Assembly: GCF_001942625.1 (NCBI RefSeq)
Contig: NZ_MLCL01000039.1
Span: 62,001-126,000 of the forward strand
From: Mycobacterium syngnathidarum
GTDB taxonomy: Bacteria > Actinomycetota > Actinomycetes > Mycobacteriales > Mycobacteriaceae
Direction of reading: 5' to 3'
Length of the DNA stretch: 64,000 bases
Positions 7,764 through 16,589 of this stretch are shown here, piece after piece. A model generated the notes under the pieces. It did not search any database. It saw only the letters and a list, made by a program, of their open reading frames with translations, and was not told the origin of the DNA. The translations under genes were made by a program, and so were the position numbers. Positions within the stretch are counted from its first letter, which is position 1. Each line of letters begins with the position of its first letter.

Positions 7764-10100
7764 ATGTCCGAATCAAGCGCTACGACGAGTGTTGTGCCCA
7801 TCCTGTTCATCAGTGAGCCGATCGTGCTGCCCGGAATGGTGGTGCCCGTCGAGCTGGACGAGGCCGCCCGGGCAGCGGTCGACGCCGCCCAGGCCAGCGA
7901 ATCCGGCAAACTGCTGATCGCCCCGCGCCTGGACGATCGCTACCCCACCCACGGGGTGATCGCGTCGATCGTGCAGGTGGGGCGCATGCCCGGTGGCGCC
8001 GAAGCCGCCGTCGTCCGCGGTGAACACCGCGCCCACATCGGTTCCGGAACCACCGGGCCCGGCGCGGCCCTGTGGGTCGAGGTGCAGGAAGCCGCCGAGA
8101 CCGACACCGCGACCGACGAGACCAAGGCCCTGGCTGCCGAGTACAAGAAGCTGCTGCTGGCCATGCTGCAGCGCCGGGAAGCCTGGCAGATCGTCGACGT
8201 GGTGAACAAGATCACCGACCCGTCCGCACTGGCCGACACCGCCGGGTACGCCTCGTACCTGACCGACGTACAGAAACGGCAACTACTGGAGACCGAGGAC
8301 GCGGCCGCGCGGTTGCGGCTCCTGATCGACTGGACCGGTGAACACCTGGCCGAGGTCGAGGTCAACGACAAGATCGCCGAGGACGTCCGCGCCGGCATGG
8401 ACAAGCAGCAGAAGGAATTCCTGCTGCGCCAGCAGCTGGCGGCCATCCGCAAGGAACTGGGTGAGGGCGAACCGGAGGGGTCCGACGATTACCGGGCCCG
8501 GGTCGAGGCCGCCGACCTGCCCGAGAAGGTGCGTGAAGCCGCACTGCGCGAGGTCGGCAAGCTGGAACGGTCCAGCGACCAGAGCCCCGAGGGCGGCTGG
8601 ATCCGCACCTGGCTGGACACCGTGCTGGACCTGCCGTGGAATGTGCGCACCGAGGACTCGGCCGATCTCAAGGGTGCCCGGGAGATCCTGGACGCCGACC
8701 ACCACGGGCTGGACGACGTGAAAGACCGCATCGTCGAGTACCTGGCCGTGCGGGCGCGTCGCGCCCAGCGCGGCATGGCGATCGTCGGCGGCCGCGGGTC
8801 GGGCGCCGTGATGGTGCTGGCCGGTCCGCCCGGGGTCGGCAAGACGTCGCTGGGTGAGTCCGTGGCCCGAGCACTGGGGCGCAAGTTCGTGCGCGTGGCC
8901 CTGGGCGGCGTCCGCGACGAAGCCGAGATCCGGGGTCACCGGCGCACCTACGTCGGTGCGCTGCCGGGTCGCGTCGTGCGGGCGATCGGCGAGGCGGGTT
9001 CGATGAATCCCGTTGTGCTGCTGGACGAGATCGACAAGGTGGGCTCGGACTACCGAGGCGACCCGTCGGCCGCGCTGCTGGAGGTGCTGGACCCGGCGCA
9101 GAACCACACGTTCCGCGACCACTACTTGGATCTGGACCTGGACCTGTCCGACGTGGTGTTCCTGGCGACGGCCAACGTCATCGAGAACATCCCCTCAGCC
9201 CTGCTGGACCGGATGGAACTGGTACAGATCGACGGCTACACCGAGGACGACAAGGTCGCGATCGCGCGGGACTACCTGCTGCCCCGGCAGGCCGAACGCG
9301 CGGCCCTGACCGAGTCCGAGGTGACGGTGACCGACGCGGCGCTGCGCAAGATCGCCGCCGACTACACCCGCGAGCCGGGCGTGCGCCAGTTCGAGCGGCT
9401 GCTGGCCAAGGCGCTGCGCAAGGTGACGACGAAGCTCGACTCCAGCGACGAACCGGTGGCCATCGACGAGCCGGATCTCGTTGAGTACCTGGGTCGTCCA
9501 CGGTTCACCCCCGAATCCACCGAGCGCACCGCGGTGCCGGGTGTGGCGACGGGTCTGGCCGTCACCGGGCTGGGCGGCGATGTCCTCTACATCGAGGCCA
9601 ACGCCAACGACGGAGAGCCAGGCCTGAAGCTCACCGGGCAACTGGGCGATGTGATGAAGGAGTCGGCGCAGATCGCGCTGTCCTATGTGCGGGCCCACGC
9701 CGAACAGCTCGGGGTCGACCCGAAGGCGCTGGACCGCCAGATCCACGTGCACGTGCCCGCGGGCGCGGTGCCCAAGGACGGTCCGTCGGCCGGCGTCACG
9801 ATGGTCACGGCACTGGTGTCGATGGCCACCGGGCGGCAGGTGCGCGGCGATGTCGGCATGACCGGCGAGGTCACGCTGAACGGCCGGGTGCTGCCGATCG
9901 GCGGCGTGAAGCAGAAGCTGCTCGCCGCACAGCGCGCCGGGCTGAAGACGGTCTTCATCCCGCAACGCAACGAGCCCGATCTGGATGAGGTCCCGGCCGA
10001 GGTGCTGGAAGCGTTGGAGGTCAAACCGATGACCGATGTCGCCGACATCATCGCCGCGGCGCTGGAACCGATCCGCGAGGACGCGTCGATCGCCGCGTAA
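7764..10100 (+). CDS. lon: ATP-dependent protease Lon
   Basis: 778 residues, the normal length. ATG 7764 is preceded by TTTGGAGGTTTG. It has an N-terminal LON substrate-binding domain (1-200), a helical linker (DKQQKEFLLRQQLAAIRKEL), and an AAA+ module with Walker A GPPGVGKT (354-361) and Walker B VVLLDEIDK. The C-terminal protease domain carries catalytic Ser675 in PKDGPSAG and Lys718 in GGVKQKLL. Cytosolic hexamer that degrades misfolded and regulatory proteins. M. tuberculosis lacks Lon whereas M. smegmatis has it, so the gene points to an environmental fast grower. It follows a recombination scar (7593-7763). Confidence 0.97.
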   Translation: MSESSATTSVVPILFISEPIVLPGMVVPVELDEAARAAVDAAQASESGKLLIAPRLDDRYPTHGVIASIVQVGRMPGGAEAAVVRGEHRAHIGSGTTGPGAALWVEVQEAAETDTATDETKALAAEYKKLLLAMLQRREAWQIVDVVNKITDPSALADTAGYASYLTDVQKRQLLETEDAAARLRLLIDWTGEHLAEVEVNDKIAEDVRAGMDKQQKEFLLRQQLAAIRKELGEGEPEGSDDYRARVEAADLPEKVREAALREVGKLERSSDQSPEGGWIRTWLDTVLDLPWNVRTEDSADLKGAREILDADHHGLDDVKDRIVEYLAVRARRAQRGMAIVGGRGSGAVMVLAGPPGVGKTSLGESVARALGRKFVRVALGGVRDEAEIRGHRRTYVGALPGRVVRAIGEAGSMNPVVLLDEIDKVGSDYRGDPSAALLEVLDPAQNHTFRDHYLDLDLDLSDVVFLATANVIENIPSALLDRMELVQIDGYTEDDKVAIARDYLLPRQAERAALTESEVTVTDAALRKIAADYTREPGVRQFERLLAKALRKVTTKLDSSDEPVAIDEPDLVEYLGRPRFTPESTERTAVPGVATGLAVTGLGGDVLYIEANANDGEPGLKLTGQLGDVMKESAQIALSYVRAHAEQLGVDPKALDRQIHVHVPAGAVPKDGPSAGVTMVTALVSMATGRQVRGDVGMTGEVTLNGRVLPIGGVKQKLLAAQRAGLKTVFIPQRNEPDLDEVPAEVLEALEVKPMTDVADIIAAALEPIREDASIAA

Positions 10101-10146
10101 CGACGGGCGGGCGGTTTATCCGTCCGGCATTCGGGTCAATCTGGCC

Positions 10147-10941
10147 ATGATGGACGGAACCGAGCTCGACCAGTGGGACCCTGACGTGGCCCGGCAGGTG
10201 AAATCCCTGGCCGACCCGATCGTCAAGTGGTGGTTCCGTTCCGAGGTGCGGGGCCTGGAAAACATCCCTGGCGACGGCGCTGCCCTCGTCGTCGCCAATC
10301 ACTCCGGCGGCATGCTCACACCCGATGTGCTGGTCTTCGCTCCGGCGTATTACCGGCACTTCGGGTATGAGCGTCCGCTGTACACGCTCGCTCACTACGG
10401 TGTGCTGCTCGGACCCACCGGGGCGCTGTTGCGGCGGCTGGGGATCGTCCACGCCAGCCGCGAGAACGCCGCGGCGGCCCTGCATTCGGGTGCTCTCGTA
10501 CTGGTGTTTCCCGGCGGCGACTATGACGCCTACCGGCCTACCGCCGAAGCGAACGCCATCGACTTCAACGGGCGGACCGGATACGTGCGTACCGCACTCG
10601 CCGCCGGTGTCCCGATCGTGCCCACCGTCTCGATCGGCGCCCAGGAAAGCCAGCTGTTCCTCACCCGAGGCCACCGGCTCGCCAAGCGGCTCGGGCTGCC
10701 CCGCTTCCGACTGGACATCCTTCCGGTGAGCATCGGCATCCCGTTCGGCCTCAGTGTCATCGTGCCGCCCAACCTGCCGCTGCCCACCAAGGTGATCACC
10801 GAAGTCCTGCCGCCGATCGACATCACCGCTCGATTCGGCACCGACCCCGATATCCACGAGGTCGACGCCCATATCCGCACCGTCATGCAGACCGCACTCG
10901 ACCGGCTGGCTTCGCAGCGGCGCTTCCCCATCCTGGGCTGA
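10147..10941 (+). CDS. PlsC-like lysophospholipid acyltransferase family protein
   Basis: 264 residues. ATG 10147 (MMDGTELDQW) is chosen rather than the frame extension into lon. Acyltransferase block I is NHSGGMLTPD, the His-Asp pair in the variant spacing seen in diacylglycerol/LPA acyltransferase-like proteins. Block III is VFPGGDYDAYRP, and block IV-like GVPIVPTVSIG follows. Proteins of this type transfer acyl groups to glycerolipids at the membrane. No strong transmembrane helix is seen, so it may be peripheral. The acceptor is unknown. Confidence 0.82.
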   Translation: MMDGTELDQWDPDVARQVKSLADPIVKWWFRSEVRGLENIPGDGAALVVANHSGGMLTPDVLVFAPAYYRHFGYERPLYTLAHYGVLLGPTGALLRRLGIVHASRENAAAALHSGALVLVFPGGDYDAYRPTAEANAIDFNGRTGYVRTALAAGVPIVPTVSIGAQESQLFLTRGHRLAKRLGLPRFRLDILPVSIGIPFGLSVIVPPNLPLPTKVITEVLPPIDITARFGTDPDIHEVDAHIRTVMQTALDRLASQRRFPILG

Positions 10942-11003
10942 CCCTGGCCGCCGACGGTGCGATCGGAAGGGCCTGTTCAGGTAAGCCTCGCTAGGGTTGC
11001 CTC

Positions 11004-11393
11004 ATGATCGATCTTCGTGATCTCAAGCGGCGCATCGTCCACGGCACCCAACGCCGCCTCGTAAACCCCATCGGCCGCCGGCTGCCCGTCACCATGCTGG
11101 AGACCATCGGTCGCAAAACCGGCCGGCCACGGCACACCGCCGTCGGCGGCAGGGTGATCGGTGACCAGTTCTGGATGGTCTCCGAACACGGCGACCGGTC
11201 GCACTATGTGCTCAACATCAGGGCCAACCCCGCTGTGCGAGTCCGCATCAACGGGCACTGGCGCAGTGGGACCGCGCACCTGCTGCCCGACGACGACCCG
11301 GTCGCACGATTGAAAGAGCTGCCAACGCTCAACAGTGCGGTGGTCCGTGCCGCGGGCACCGACCTGCTCACCCTCCGCATCGACCTCGACTGA
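11004..11393 (+). CDS. nitroreductase/quinone reductase family protein (Ddn-like, F420-type)
   Basis: 129 residues, ATG 11004. The split beta-barrel pattern of the Ddn family is visible: LETIGRKTGRPRHTAVGG, WMVSEHGDRSHYVLNIRANP and VRVRINGHWRSGTA. Members bind deazaflavin F420H2 and reduce quinones or nitro compounds at the membrane; this one is inferred by family only. The stop is separated by one base from the next ATG, so it forms an operon with the TfoX gene. Imperfect AGGTAAGCCT-like sequence precedes it but is a poor IdeR match. Confidence 0.8.
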   Translation: MIDLRDLKRRIVHGTQRRLVNPIGRRLPVTMLETIGRKTGRPRHTAVGGRVIGDQFWMVSEHGDRSHYVLNIRANPAVRVRINGHWRSGTAHLLPDDDPVARLKELPTLNSAVVRAAGTDLLTLRIDLD

Positions 11394-11394
11394 C

Positions 11395-11727
11395 ATGGCC
11401 TTCGATCCGAATCTGGCCGACCGCATCCGGGAGCTGGCGGCAGCCGAAAGCGGTATCGACGAGAAGCGCATGTTCGGCGGATTGGCGTTCCTGATCAACG
11501 GCAACATGGCCGTCGCGGCAACCCGGGAAGGCGGCCTGATGGTGCGGGTGGCGCGGGGCGACAGCGACAAGCTGCTGCAACGCGACCACGTCGAGCCGAT
11601 GATGATGGGCGGCCGGGAGATGCGGGGATGGCTGCGGATCGCGGGCCCCGGCGTGAAGACCAAACGCCAACTCCAATCGTGGGTCGCCCGGGGAATCGAG
11701 TACGCCAAGAGCCTGCCGCCCAAGTAA
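11395..11727 (+). CDS. TfoX/Sxy N-terminal domain protein
   Basis: 110 residues; ATG 11395 lies two bases after the preceding stop. It begins MAFDPNLADRIRELAAAESG and contains the TfoX_N signature KRMFGGLAFLINGNMAVAA, then MVRVARGD and MMMGGREMRGWLRI. In gamma-proteobacteria TfoX regulates competence. Stand-alone TfoX_N proteins in actinobacteria have no established role, so no function is claimed beyond the domain. Confidence 0.8.
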   Translation: MAFDPNLADRIRELAAAESGIDEKRMFGGLAFLINGNMAVAATREGGLMVRVARGDSDKLLQRDHVEPMMMGGREMRGWLRIAGPGVKTKRQLQSWVARGIEYAKSLPPK

Positions 11728-11797
11728 TTTCCGGGACGCCGAGCAGAATCACCATTAACATAGAGCCCGCCTGACAACGACGGGGGCGCGTTTTTCC

Positions 11798-12022
11798 ATG
11801 CTGACCGCAGTACGCAAGATTCTCGGCTTCCAGATGACCATCGCCGAGTGGATCGGCACCGCCATCATCCTGGCGGTTCCCTATCTGCTGATCGGTTTGG
11901 TCTGGTCGCTCACCCACACCGGGCACCTGGCCGGCATGCACGGCGCCGACGCCACGGTGTCCTTCCTGGGTTCCATCGTCTCCTGGCCCGTGCTGCTGTT
12001 CACCAACGTGTGCATGAGCTGA
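11798..12022 (+). CDS. small membrane protein, paralogue of the one at 12903-13154
   Basis: 74 residues, ATG 11798 (MLTAVRKILGFQMTIAEW). It has a hydrophobic helix containing PYLLIGLVWSL, and a second near the end with WPVLLFTNVCMS. The same layout recurs in the 83-residue protein on the other side of the MpaB-like gene (PYLVIGLVWTF, WPVLLLGADVC). It is fourteen bases upstream of that gene, so the three probably form one operon. Function unknown. Confidence 0.7.
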   Translation: MLTAVRKILGFQMTIAEWIGTAIILAVPYLLIGLVWSLTHTGHLAGMHGADATVSFLGSIVSWPVLLFTNVCMS

Positions 12023-12036
12023 CGAGGAGACGGCGC

Positions 12037-12903
12037 ATGATTTCGACCCCCGCCAACCGGATCTCGATCACCCGGCGCACCTCACGTTGGTCCGACGAGG
12101 ACGTCACCATCGCCGACGCGATGGACCTGTGGGGGTTCGCCGCCGGCGCGGCCAACGTGATCATGCAGTTGGCCGCGCCGGGTGTCGGCTACGGAGTCGT
12201 CGAGAGCACCGTGGATTCCGGCAACCTGCTCAAGCACCCGTGGAAGCGGGCCCGCACCACCCTCAGCTACCTGGCGGTGGCCATCCTCGGCAAACCCGAG
12301 GACCGTGCGGCGTTCCGCGACGCCGTCGACGCCGCGCATCGGCAGGTCCGGTCCGGACCCACAAGTCCCGTGCAGTACAACGCGTTCGACCGCAACCTGC
12401 AGCTGTGGGTGGCGGCCTGCCTGTTCGTCGGGTTGGAGGATGTCTACCAGCTCTTGCGAGGCGAGATGACAAACGCCCAAGCAGAGCAGTTCTACCAATC
12501 CGCGGCAACACTGGGCACCACCCTGCAGGTCAGCCCCGAACAGTGGCCCGCGACACGGCCGGAGTTCGACACGTACTGGGACGCCGCCTGTGCCCAAGTG
12601 GAGATGGATGACGTCGTCAGGACGTACCTGCACGATCTGGTGGACCTGAGAATGATCAACCCCTTGCTGCGGATACCGTTTCGGCCGCTGCTGAAATTCC
12701 TCACGGTCGGCTTTCTCGCCCCGGTGTTCCGCAATGCCGTCGGCTTCGGCTGGGGCCCGCGCCGACAGCGCCTGTTCGAATGGCTGTTTTGGACAGTGGC
12801 TTTCGGCAACCGCTTCCTGCCGGTGTTCATCCGACAGGGCGGCAGTTACCTGCTGCTCGCCGACGTCCGCCGGCGTGTGGCCGCCGGCAAGGCGCTGATC
12901 TGA
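12037..12903 (+). CDS. oxygenase MpaB family (DUF2236) protein
   Basis: 288 residues. ATG 12037 follows GAGGAGA and replaces a longer frame start at 11848. It is the all-helical DUF2236 fold: N-terminal DLWGFAAGAANVIMQLAAPG with GVGYGVVEST, then the core NLQLWVAACLFVGLEDVYQL, and a hydrophobic C-terminal third. Related enzymes include fungal MpaB' and latex-clearing oxygenases, which bind haem. In many members the core reads WVHATL; here the His position is Ala, so haem ligation by that residue is not expected. It ends TGATG with the next gene. Role unknown, perhaps in lipid oxidation. Confidence 0.78.
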   Translation: MISTPANRISITRRTSRWSDEDVTIADAMDLWGFAAGAANVIMQLAAPGVGYGVVESTVDSGNLLKHPWKRARTTLSYLAVAILGKPEDRAAFRDAVDAAHRQVRSGPTSPVQYNAFDRNLQLWVAACLFVGLEDVYQLLRGEMTNAQAEQFYQSAATLGTTLQVSPEQWPATRPEFDTYWDAACAQVEMDDVVRTYLHDLVDLRMINPLLRIPFRPLLKFLTVGFLAPVFRNAVGFGWGPRRQRLFEWLFWTVAFGNRFLPVFIRQGGSYLLLADVRRRVAAGKALI

Positions 12904-13154
12904 TGGACCGGATCCGCCGCGCCCTGAGCTACAAGCTCAGCGTCGAGCAGCTGCTCGAGACCCTCATGTGGTTGTCCCTGCCGTACCTGGTGATCGGCCT
13001 GGTCTGGACGTTCTTCCATCCCGAGCAGGTCCAGCTCATCGAGGCGAGCCTGCTGACCAAGTTCCCGGCCGGTGCCGATCTGGTGGCCTTCGGTCAGGTG
13101 ACGCTGTTGTGGCCGGTGCTGTTACTGGGCGCCGACGTGTGCGTCACGATGTGA
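12903..13154 (+). CDS. small membrane protein, paralogue of the one at 11798-12022
   Basis: 83 residues. ATG 12903 overlaps the preceding stop by one base (TGATG), indicating coupling. It starts MDRIRRALSYKLSVEQLLE, then a helix with LPYLVIGLVWTFFHPEQ, and a final helix with VTLLWPVLLLGADVCVTM. It aligns with the small protein upstream of the MpaB-like gene: both share PYL(L/V)IGLVW and WPVLL...VC. They may be partner subunits or anchors of the MpaB-like protein. Confidence 0.72.
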   Translation: MDRIRRALSYKLSVEQLLETLMWLSLPYLVIGLVWTFFHPEQVQLIEASLLTKFPAGADLVAFGQVTLLWPVLLLGADVCVTM

Positions 13155-13223
13155 ACGCCACAGCAGCCGAAAACCCGACGCTACCGCCCGGGTAGGTACC
13201 TCGATTGGCTAGGGTCTTGCGTC

Positions 13224-13805
13224 GTGAAGGCTTGCCTCATCCGCTGTGCAATCTTTGGCGCCGCCGCGATCGCGCTTTCCGGATGCGCGTCGGGAACCGT
13301 TGTCAACACCGATGATGCCGCGCCGCCGGCACCCACGAGCACCACCACGGCACCACCGGTGTTCGGTACCGCGCACCTGGTGAACGCTGCCGACTACCTG
13401 CTCGAGGTCGACGGCCGCAAGGCCTACTACTTCAGCACCCCGAGCGGACGCTGGCAGTGCGCGATCCTGCCCCGCGAACGGGCCGGCTGCCAAGCCGCCG
13501 GCGGTACCTCGTCGATGGCTGTGACCGGAGCACCCGAAGAGGTGCCCGACCCCGCCGGCGGCACGGCGGCACCGAATGCCCTTGTGCTGGACCGGGCCAA
13601 CGACGCCCAGTTCGCCAACCTGGCACAGCCCGAATTCGCGCAACCGGCCGCCGTGGTGCTGCCATTCGGGAAGGTGCTGGCGGTGGCCGGATTCCGCTGC
13701 AACGTCCAGGAGCAGTCCGGGGTGTCGTGTGTGCGGGAGTTGTCCGGCCGAGGTTTCACCTTCTCGGCCGAGGGCTACACCCTGCGGTACACGGACGTCC
13801 CCTAG
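13224..13805 (+). CDS. putative lipoprotein
   Basis: 193 residues, GTG start 13224. The signal sequence MKACLIRCAIFGAAAIALSG ends in the lipobox LSGC, so the protein is probably diacylated at that Cys and exported. A Pro/Thr/Ser linker (PPAPTSTTTAPP) leads to a globular domain with four more cysteines in two pairs (WQCAILPRERAGC; FRCNVQEQSGVSC), possible disulfides. No enzymatic motif. Nine bases separate it from the DUF72 gene. Confidence 0.75.
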   Translation: MKACLIRCAIFGAAAIALSGCASGTVVNTDDAAPPAPTSTTTAPPVFGTAHLVNAADYLLEVDGRKAYYFSTPSGRWQCAILPRERAGCQAAGGTSSMAVTGAPEEVPDPAGGTAAPNALVLDRANDAQFANLAQPEFAQPAAVVLPFGKVLAVAGFRCNVQEQSGVSCVRELSGRGFTFSAEGYTLRYTDVP

Positions 13806-13814
13806 CGATGGCAC

Positions 13815-14543
13815 ATGATCAGGATCGGCACCTCGGGTTGGTCATACGACCATTGGACCGATGTGCTCTATCCCCGCGGCACACCGGCGAAATCCCGACT
13901 GGCCCACTACGTCGGCGAATTCGACACCGTCGAACTCAACGGCAGCTTCTACCGCTGGCCCGCTGACACCACGTTCACCGGGTGGCGCGACCAGATGCCC
14001 GACGGTTTCACCATGTCGGTCAAGGCGCACCGCGGGTTGACCCACTATCGGCGGCTGCGCTCGCCGGAGAGCTGGACACCGAGGTTCGAGGAGTATTGGA
14101 AAGTGTTCGACGCGCACAACGAAGCGCTGCTGGTTCAGCCGCATCCCGCCCTCGAACGCGACGACGAACTGCTGACCGGGTTCCTGTCGCAGCTCCCCCG
14201 CCAGATCCGGGTGGCGATGGAGCTGCGCCACCCCTCGTGGGATGTGCCTGCGGTGTATGAGCTGCTGGAACGGCACGGGGCCGCCTATGTGGTGATGAGC
14301 GGTCCCGGATTGACCTGCAGGCAGGTCGCCACCAGCGACCTGGTCTACGTTCGCATGCACGGCCCGGGCGAAGGCGGTATCTACGCGGGCTGCTATTCCG
14401 ACGACGAGTTGCAGAGATGGGCACAGCAGATCCGCGAGTGGGATCGGGACGGGCACCGGGTCGTTGTCTACTTCAACAACGATCTCGGTGGTCATGCGGT
14501 ACGTAACGCCCGGAAACTGAAGCAAATGCTGTCGGGCGAGTAG
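13815..14543 (+). CDS. DUF72 (YecE-like) protein
   Basis: 242 residues, ATG 13815. TIM-barrel DUF72 features: IRIGTSGWSYDHW at the start, FDTVELNGSFYRWP, FTMSVKAHRGLTHYRRL, VAMELRHPSW, and the final VVYFNNDLGGHAVRNA. The family is widespread and likely enzymatic (related to xylose-isomerase-like barrels), but no reaction is established. Confidence 0.85.
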   Translation: MIRIGTSGWSYDHWTDVLYPRGTPAKSRLAHYVGEFDTVELNGSFYRWPADTTFTGWRDQMPDGFTMSVKAHRGLTHYRRLRSPESWTPRFEEYWKVFDAHNEALLVQPHPALERDDELLTGFLSQLPRQIRVAMELRHPSWDVPAVYELLERHGAAYVVMSGPGLTCRQVATSDLVYVRMHGPGEGGIYAGCYSDDELQRWAQQIREWDRDGHRVVVYFNNDLGGHAVRNARKLKQMLSGE

Positions 14544-14554
14544 GCTGAGTTGGC

Positions 14555-15793
14555 ATGACCACGTCGTCCACATTCGCGATCGTCGGCGGTGGGCTGGCCG
14601 GCGCCAAGGCCGCTGAAGCTTTGCGGGACAATGACTTTGACGGCCATGTCGTGTTGTTCGCCGCCGAAGACCGGCTTCCCTACGAGCGTCCGCCGCTGTC
14701 CAAGGAGTACCTCGCGGGCAGGAAGACTCTCGATGACTTCACCGTCGATCCGGCGGCCTGGTATCGCGACCACAACGTCGAGGTGCGGCTGGGCACCGAA
14801 GTCAGCGCCCTCAACCCCGCCGAACACACGCTCGCACTTCCCGACGGCAGCACGGTCGGCTACGACAAGCTGCTGCTGGCCACCGGGTCCTCATCGCGGC
14901 GGCCGCCGATCCCCGGATCGGATGCGGCTGGGGTGCACTACCTGCGCACGATCGACGACGCCGCGACCTTGAGTGCGGTATTGCGCCCGGGGGCGACACT
15001 GGCCGTCGTCGGCGCCGGCTGGATCGGGCTGGAGGTAGCCGCCGGTGCCCGTGGCCGCGACGTGGACGTCACCGTCGTCGAAACCGCCCGCCTGCCGCTG
15101 CTGGCCGCCCTGGGCGCCGAAGTCGGCGAGGTGTTCGCACAGTTGCACCGCGACCATGGCGTCGATCTGCGGTTGAACCAATCGGTTCAGGAGGTCACCA
15201 CCGACAACGGCACCGCCACCGGGCTGCGTCTCGGTGACGGCTCGACCGTTCCCGCCGACGCGGTGCTGATCGCCGTCGGCGCGGCGCCGAACATCGGGCT
15301 GGCCGAACGGGCCGGTCTGGCCGTCGGAGACGGCGGGGTCCTCGTCGACGCATCGCTGCGCAGCAGCGACCCCGACATCTACGCCGTCGGCGACATCGCC
15401 GCCGCCCAGCACCCCTTCTTCGGGATGCGGATCCGCACCGAGCACTGGGCCAACGCGCTCAAACAGCCCGCGGTGGCCGTCGCGGGGATGCTGGGCCGAG
15501 GCCCGGAATCCGCCCGAGAGTACACAGAACTGCCTTATTTCTTCACCGATCAGTACGACCTCGGCATGGAATACGCCGGACACGCACCGGAATATCAGCG
15601 GGTGGTTTTCCGCGGCGACGTTGCTGGACGAGAGTTCGTCGCGTTCTGGCTCGACGGCGCGAACCGGGTTCTGGCGGGGATGACTGTCAACGTGTGGGAC
15701 GTCCTTGACGACGTCAAGGCGCTGATCCGGTCGGCCGCCCCGGTCGATCCGGAACGCATCGCCGACCCGGCAAAGCCCCTGCCGGTCGGGTAG
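14555..15793 (+). CDS. FAD/NAD(P)-dependent oxidoreductase, ferredoxin/rubredoxin reductase type
   Basis: 412 residues. The FAD Rossmann motif is IVGGGLAGAKAAEAL (residues ~8-22); the NAD(P) Rossmann motif is VVGAGWIGLEVAAGARG (~150); the second FAD motif is DIYAVGDIAA. The C-terminal Reductase_C domain ends near PLPVG. Such proteins pass electrons from NAD(P)H to ferredoxins that feed cytochrome P450s or dioxygenases. No ferredoxin or P450 gene lies adjacent, so the partner is elsewhere. ATG 14555 sits twelve bases after the DUF72 stop. Confidence 0.88.
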   Translation: MTTSSTFAIVGGGLAGAKAAEALRDNDFDGHVVLFAAEDRLPYERPPLSKEYLAGRKTLDDFTVDPAAWYRDHNVEVRLGTEVSALNPAEHTLALPDGSTVGYDKLLLATGSSSRRPPIPGSDAAGVHYLRTIDDAATLSAVLRPGATLAVVGAGWIGLEVAAGARGRDVDVTVVETARLPLLAALGAEVGEVFAQLHRDHGVDLRLNQSVQEVTTDNGTATGLRLGDGSTVPADAVLIAVGAAPNIGLAERAGLAVGDGGVLVDASLRSSDPDIYAVGDIAAAQHPFFGMRIRTEHWANALKQPAVAVAGMLGRGPESAREYTELPYFFTDQYDLGMEYAGHAPEYQRVVFRGDVAGREFVAFWLDGANRVLAGMTVNVWDVLDDVKALIRSAAPVDPERIADPAKPLPVG

Positions 15794-15944
15794 CTGCCGG
15801 CCCGGCGTCCGACGTGCGGGCGAAACCCGTGCAGCGCAACAACATTCTCGCGGGGTCAGGGGCACACGCTAACGTGCATGAGACACGTGCCGGTATCGCC
15901 CCGCCCGCGTGCCCCAACCACGACGGCAGGAAGGTGAGCATCCG

Positions 15945-16589
15945 GTGAATGTCGCGCCCGACGAGCTGACCGGCACCGAGCAGGCAGTGCTGCTGGTACT
16001 CATGGCCGAGTCCCGCCCGGTGCCCAACCCCGAACTGGACCGGCTCGGACCCAAACTCGACAAGCCGAAGCGCGACCGGCTCAACCGGTTGGGCCTGATC
16101 GAGTCCACCGGCACCCGGCCCGTCGTCCACGAACTGACCGATGCCGGCTGGGCCATGTGCCGGTCACTTTTCGGCGCAGATGCGCCGCCCCGGTCCACCG
16201 GGCAGGGCAAGGCGCTCTACACACTGCTGGGCGCGCTGCATCGCTACTTCGAGCGAGCCGAGCTCGTACCCGCCGACGTGTTCCTGCCTGCCGAGCGACC
16301 CGCTGAGGTGCCCGTACCGGCGACCGGGGCAGGTCCCGAAATCCAGTTGCGTACCGCCTACGCCGGGCTGGCTGCCCGGCCCGGCGGCTGGGTGAGCCTG
16401 CTGCGGCTGCGCCAGGCCGTACCCGGCCTACCCAGACCGACCGTCGACGCCGCGCTGATCAGCCTCTATCAGCAACCCGGCGTCAGCCTGATCCCCGAGG
16501 AGAACCAGAAGGTGCTGACCCCCGCCGACCGCGAAGCCGCGGTGGAGATAGGTAACCAGGACAAGCATCTGATCGCGATCGAGTCCTGA
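15945..16589 (+). CDS. winged-helix protein partnered with a double P-loop ATPase
   Basis: 214 residues. GTG 15945 is chosen because GGCAGGAAGG lies about ten bases upstream; the frame is open from 15909. Two winged-helix segments can be read: residues ~5-65 (LTGTEQAVLLVLMAESRPVP to HELTDAGWAMCRSLFG) and ~150-205 (GWVSLLRLRQAVPGLPR to QKVLTPADREAAV). No catalytic motif. The stop overlaps the ATPase start (TGATG), so the two are coupled. Probable DNA-binding or adaptor subunit of the ATPase; unnamed family. Confidence 0.7.
   Translation: MNVAPDELTGTEQAVLLVLMAESRPVPNPELDRLGPKLDKPKRDRLNRLGLIESTGTRPVVHELTDAGWAMCRSLFGADAPPRSTGQGKALYTLLGALHRYFERAELVPADVFLPAERPAEVPVPATGAGPEIQLRTAYAGLAARPGGWVSLLRLRQAVPGLPRPTVDAALISLYQQPGVSLIPEENQKVLTPADREAAVEIGNQDKHLIAIES

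Noticed and set aside
10975..11003. IdeR box before the Ddn-like gene
   Set aside because: AGGTAAGCCT looks like a half-site, but the full 19-mer matches only about 10 positions.
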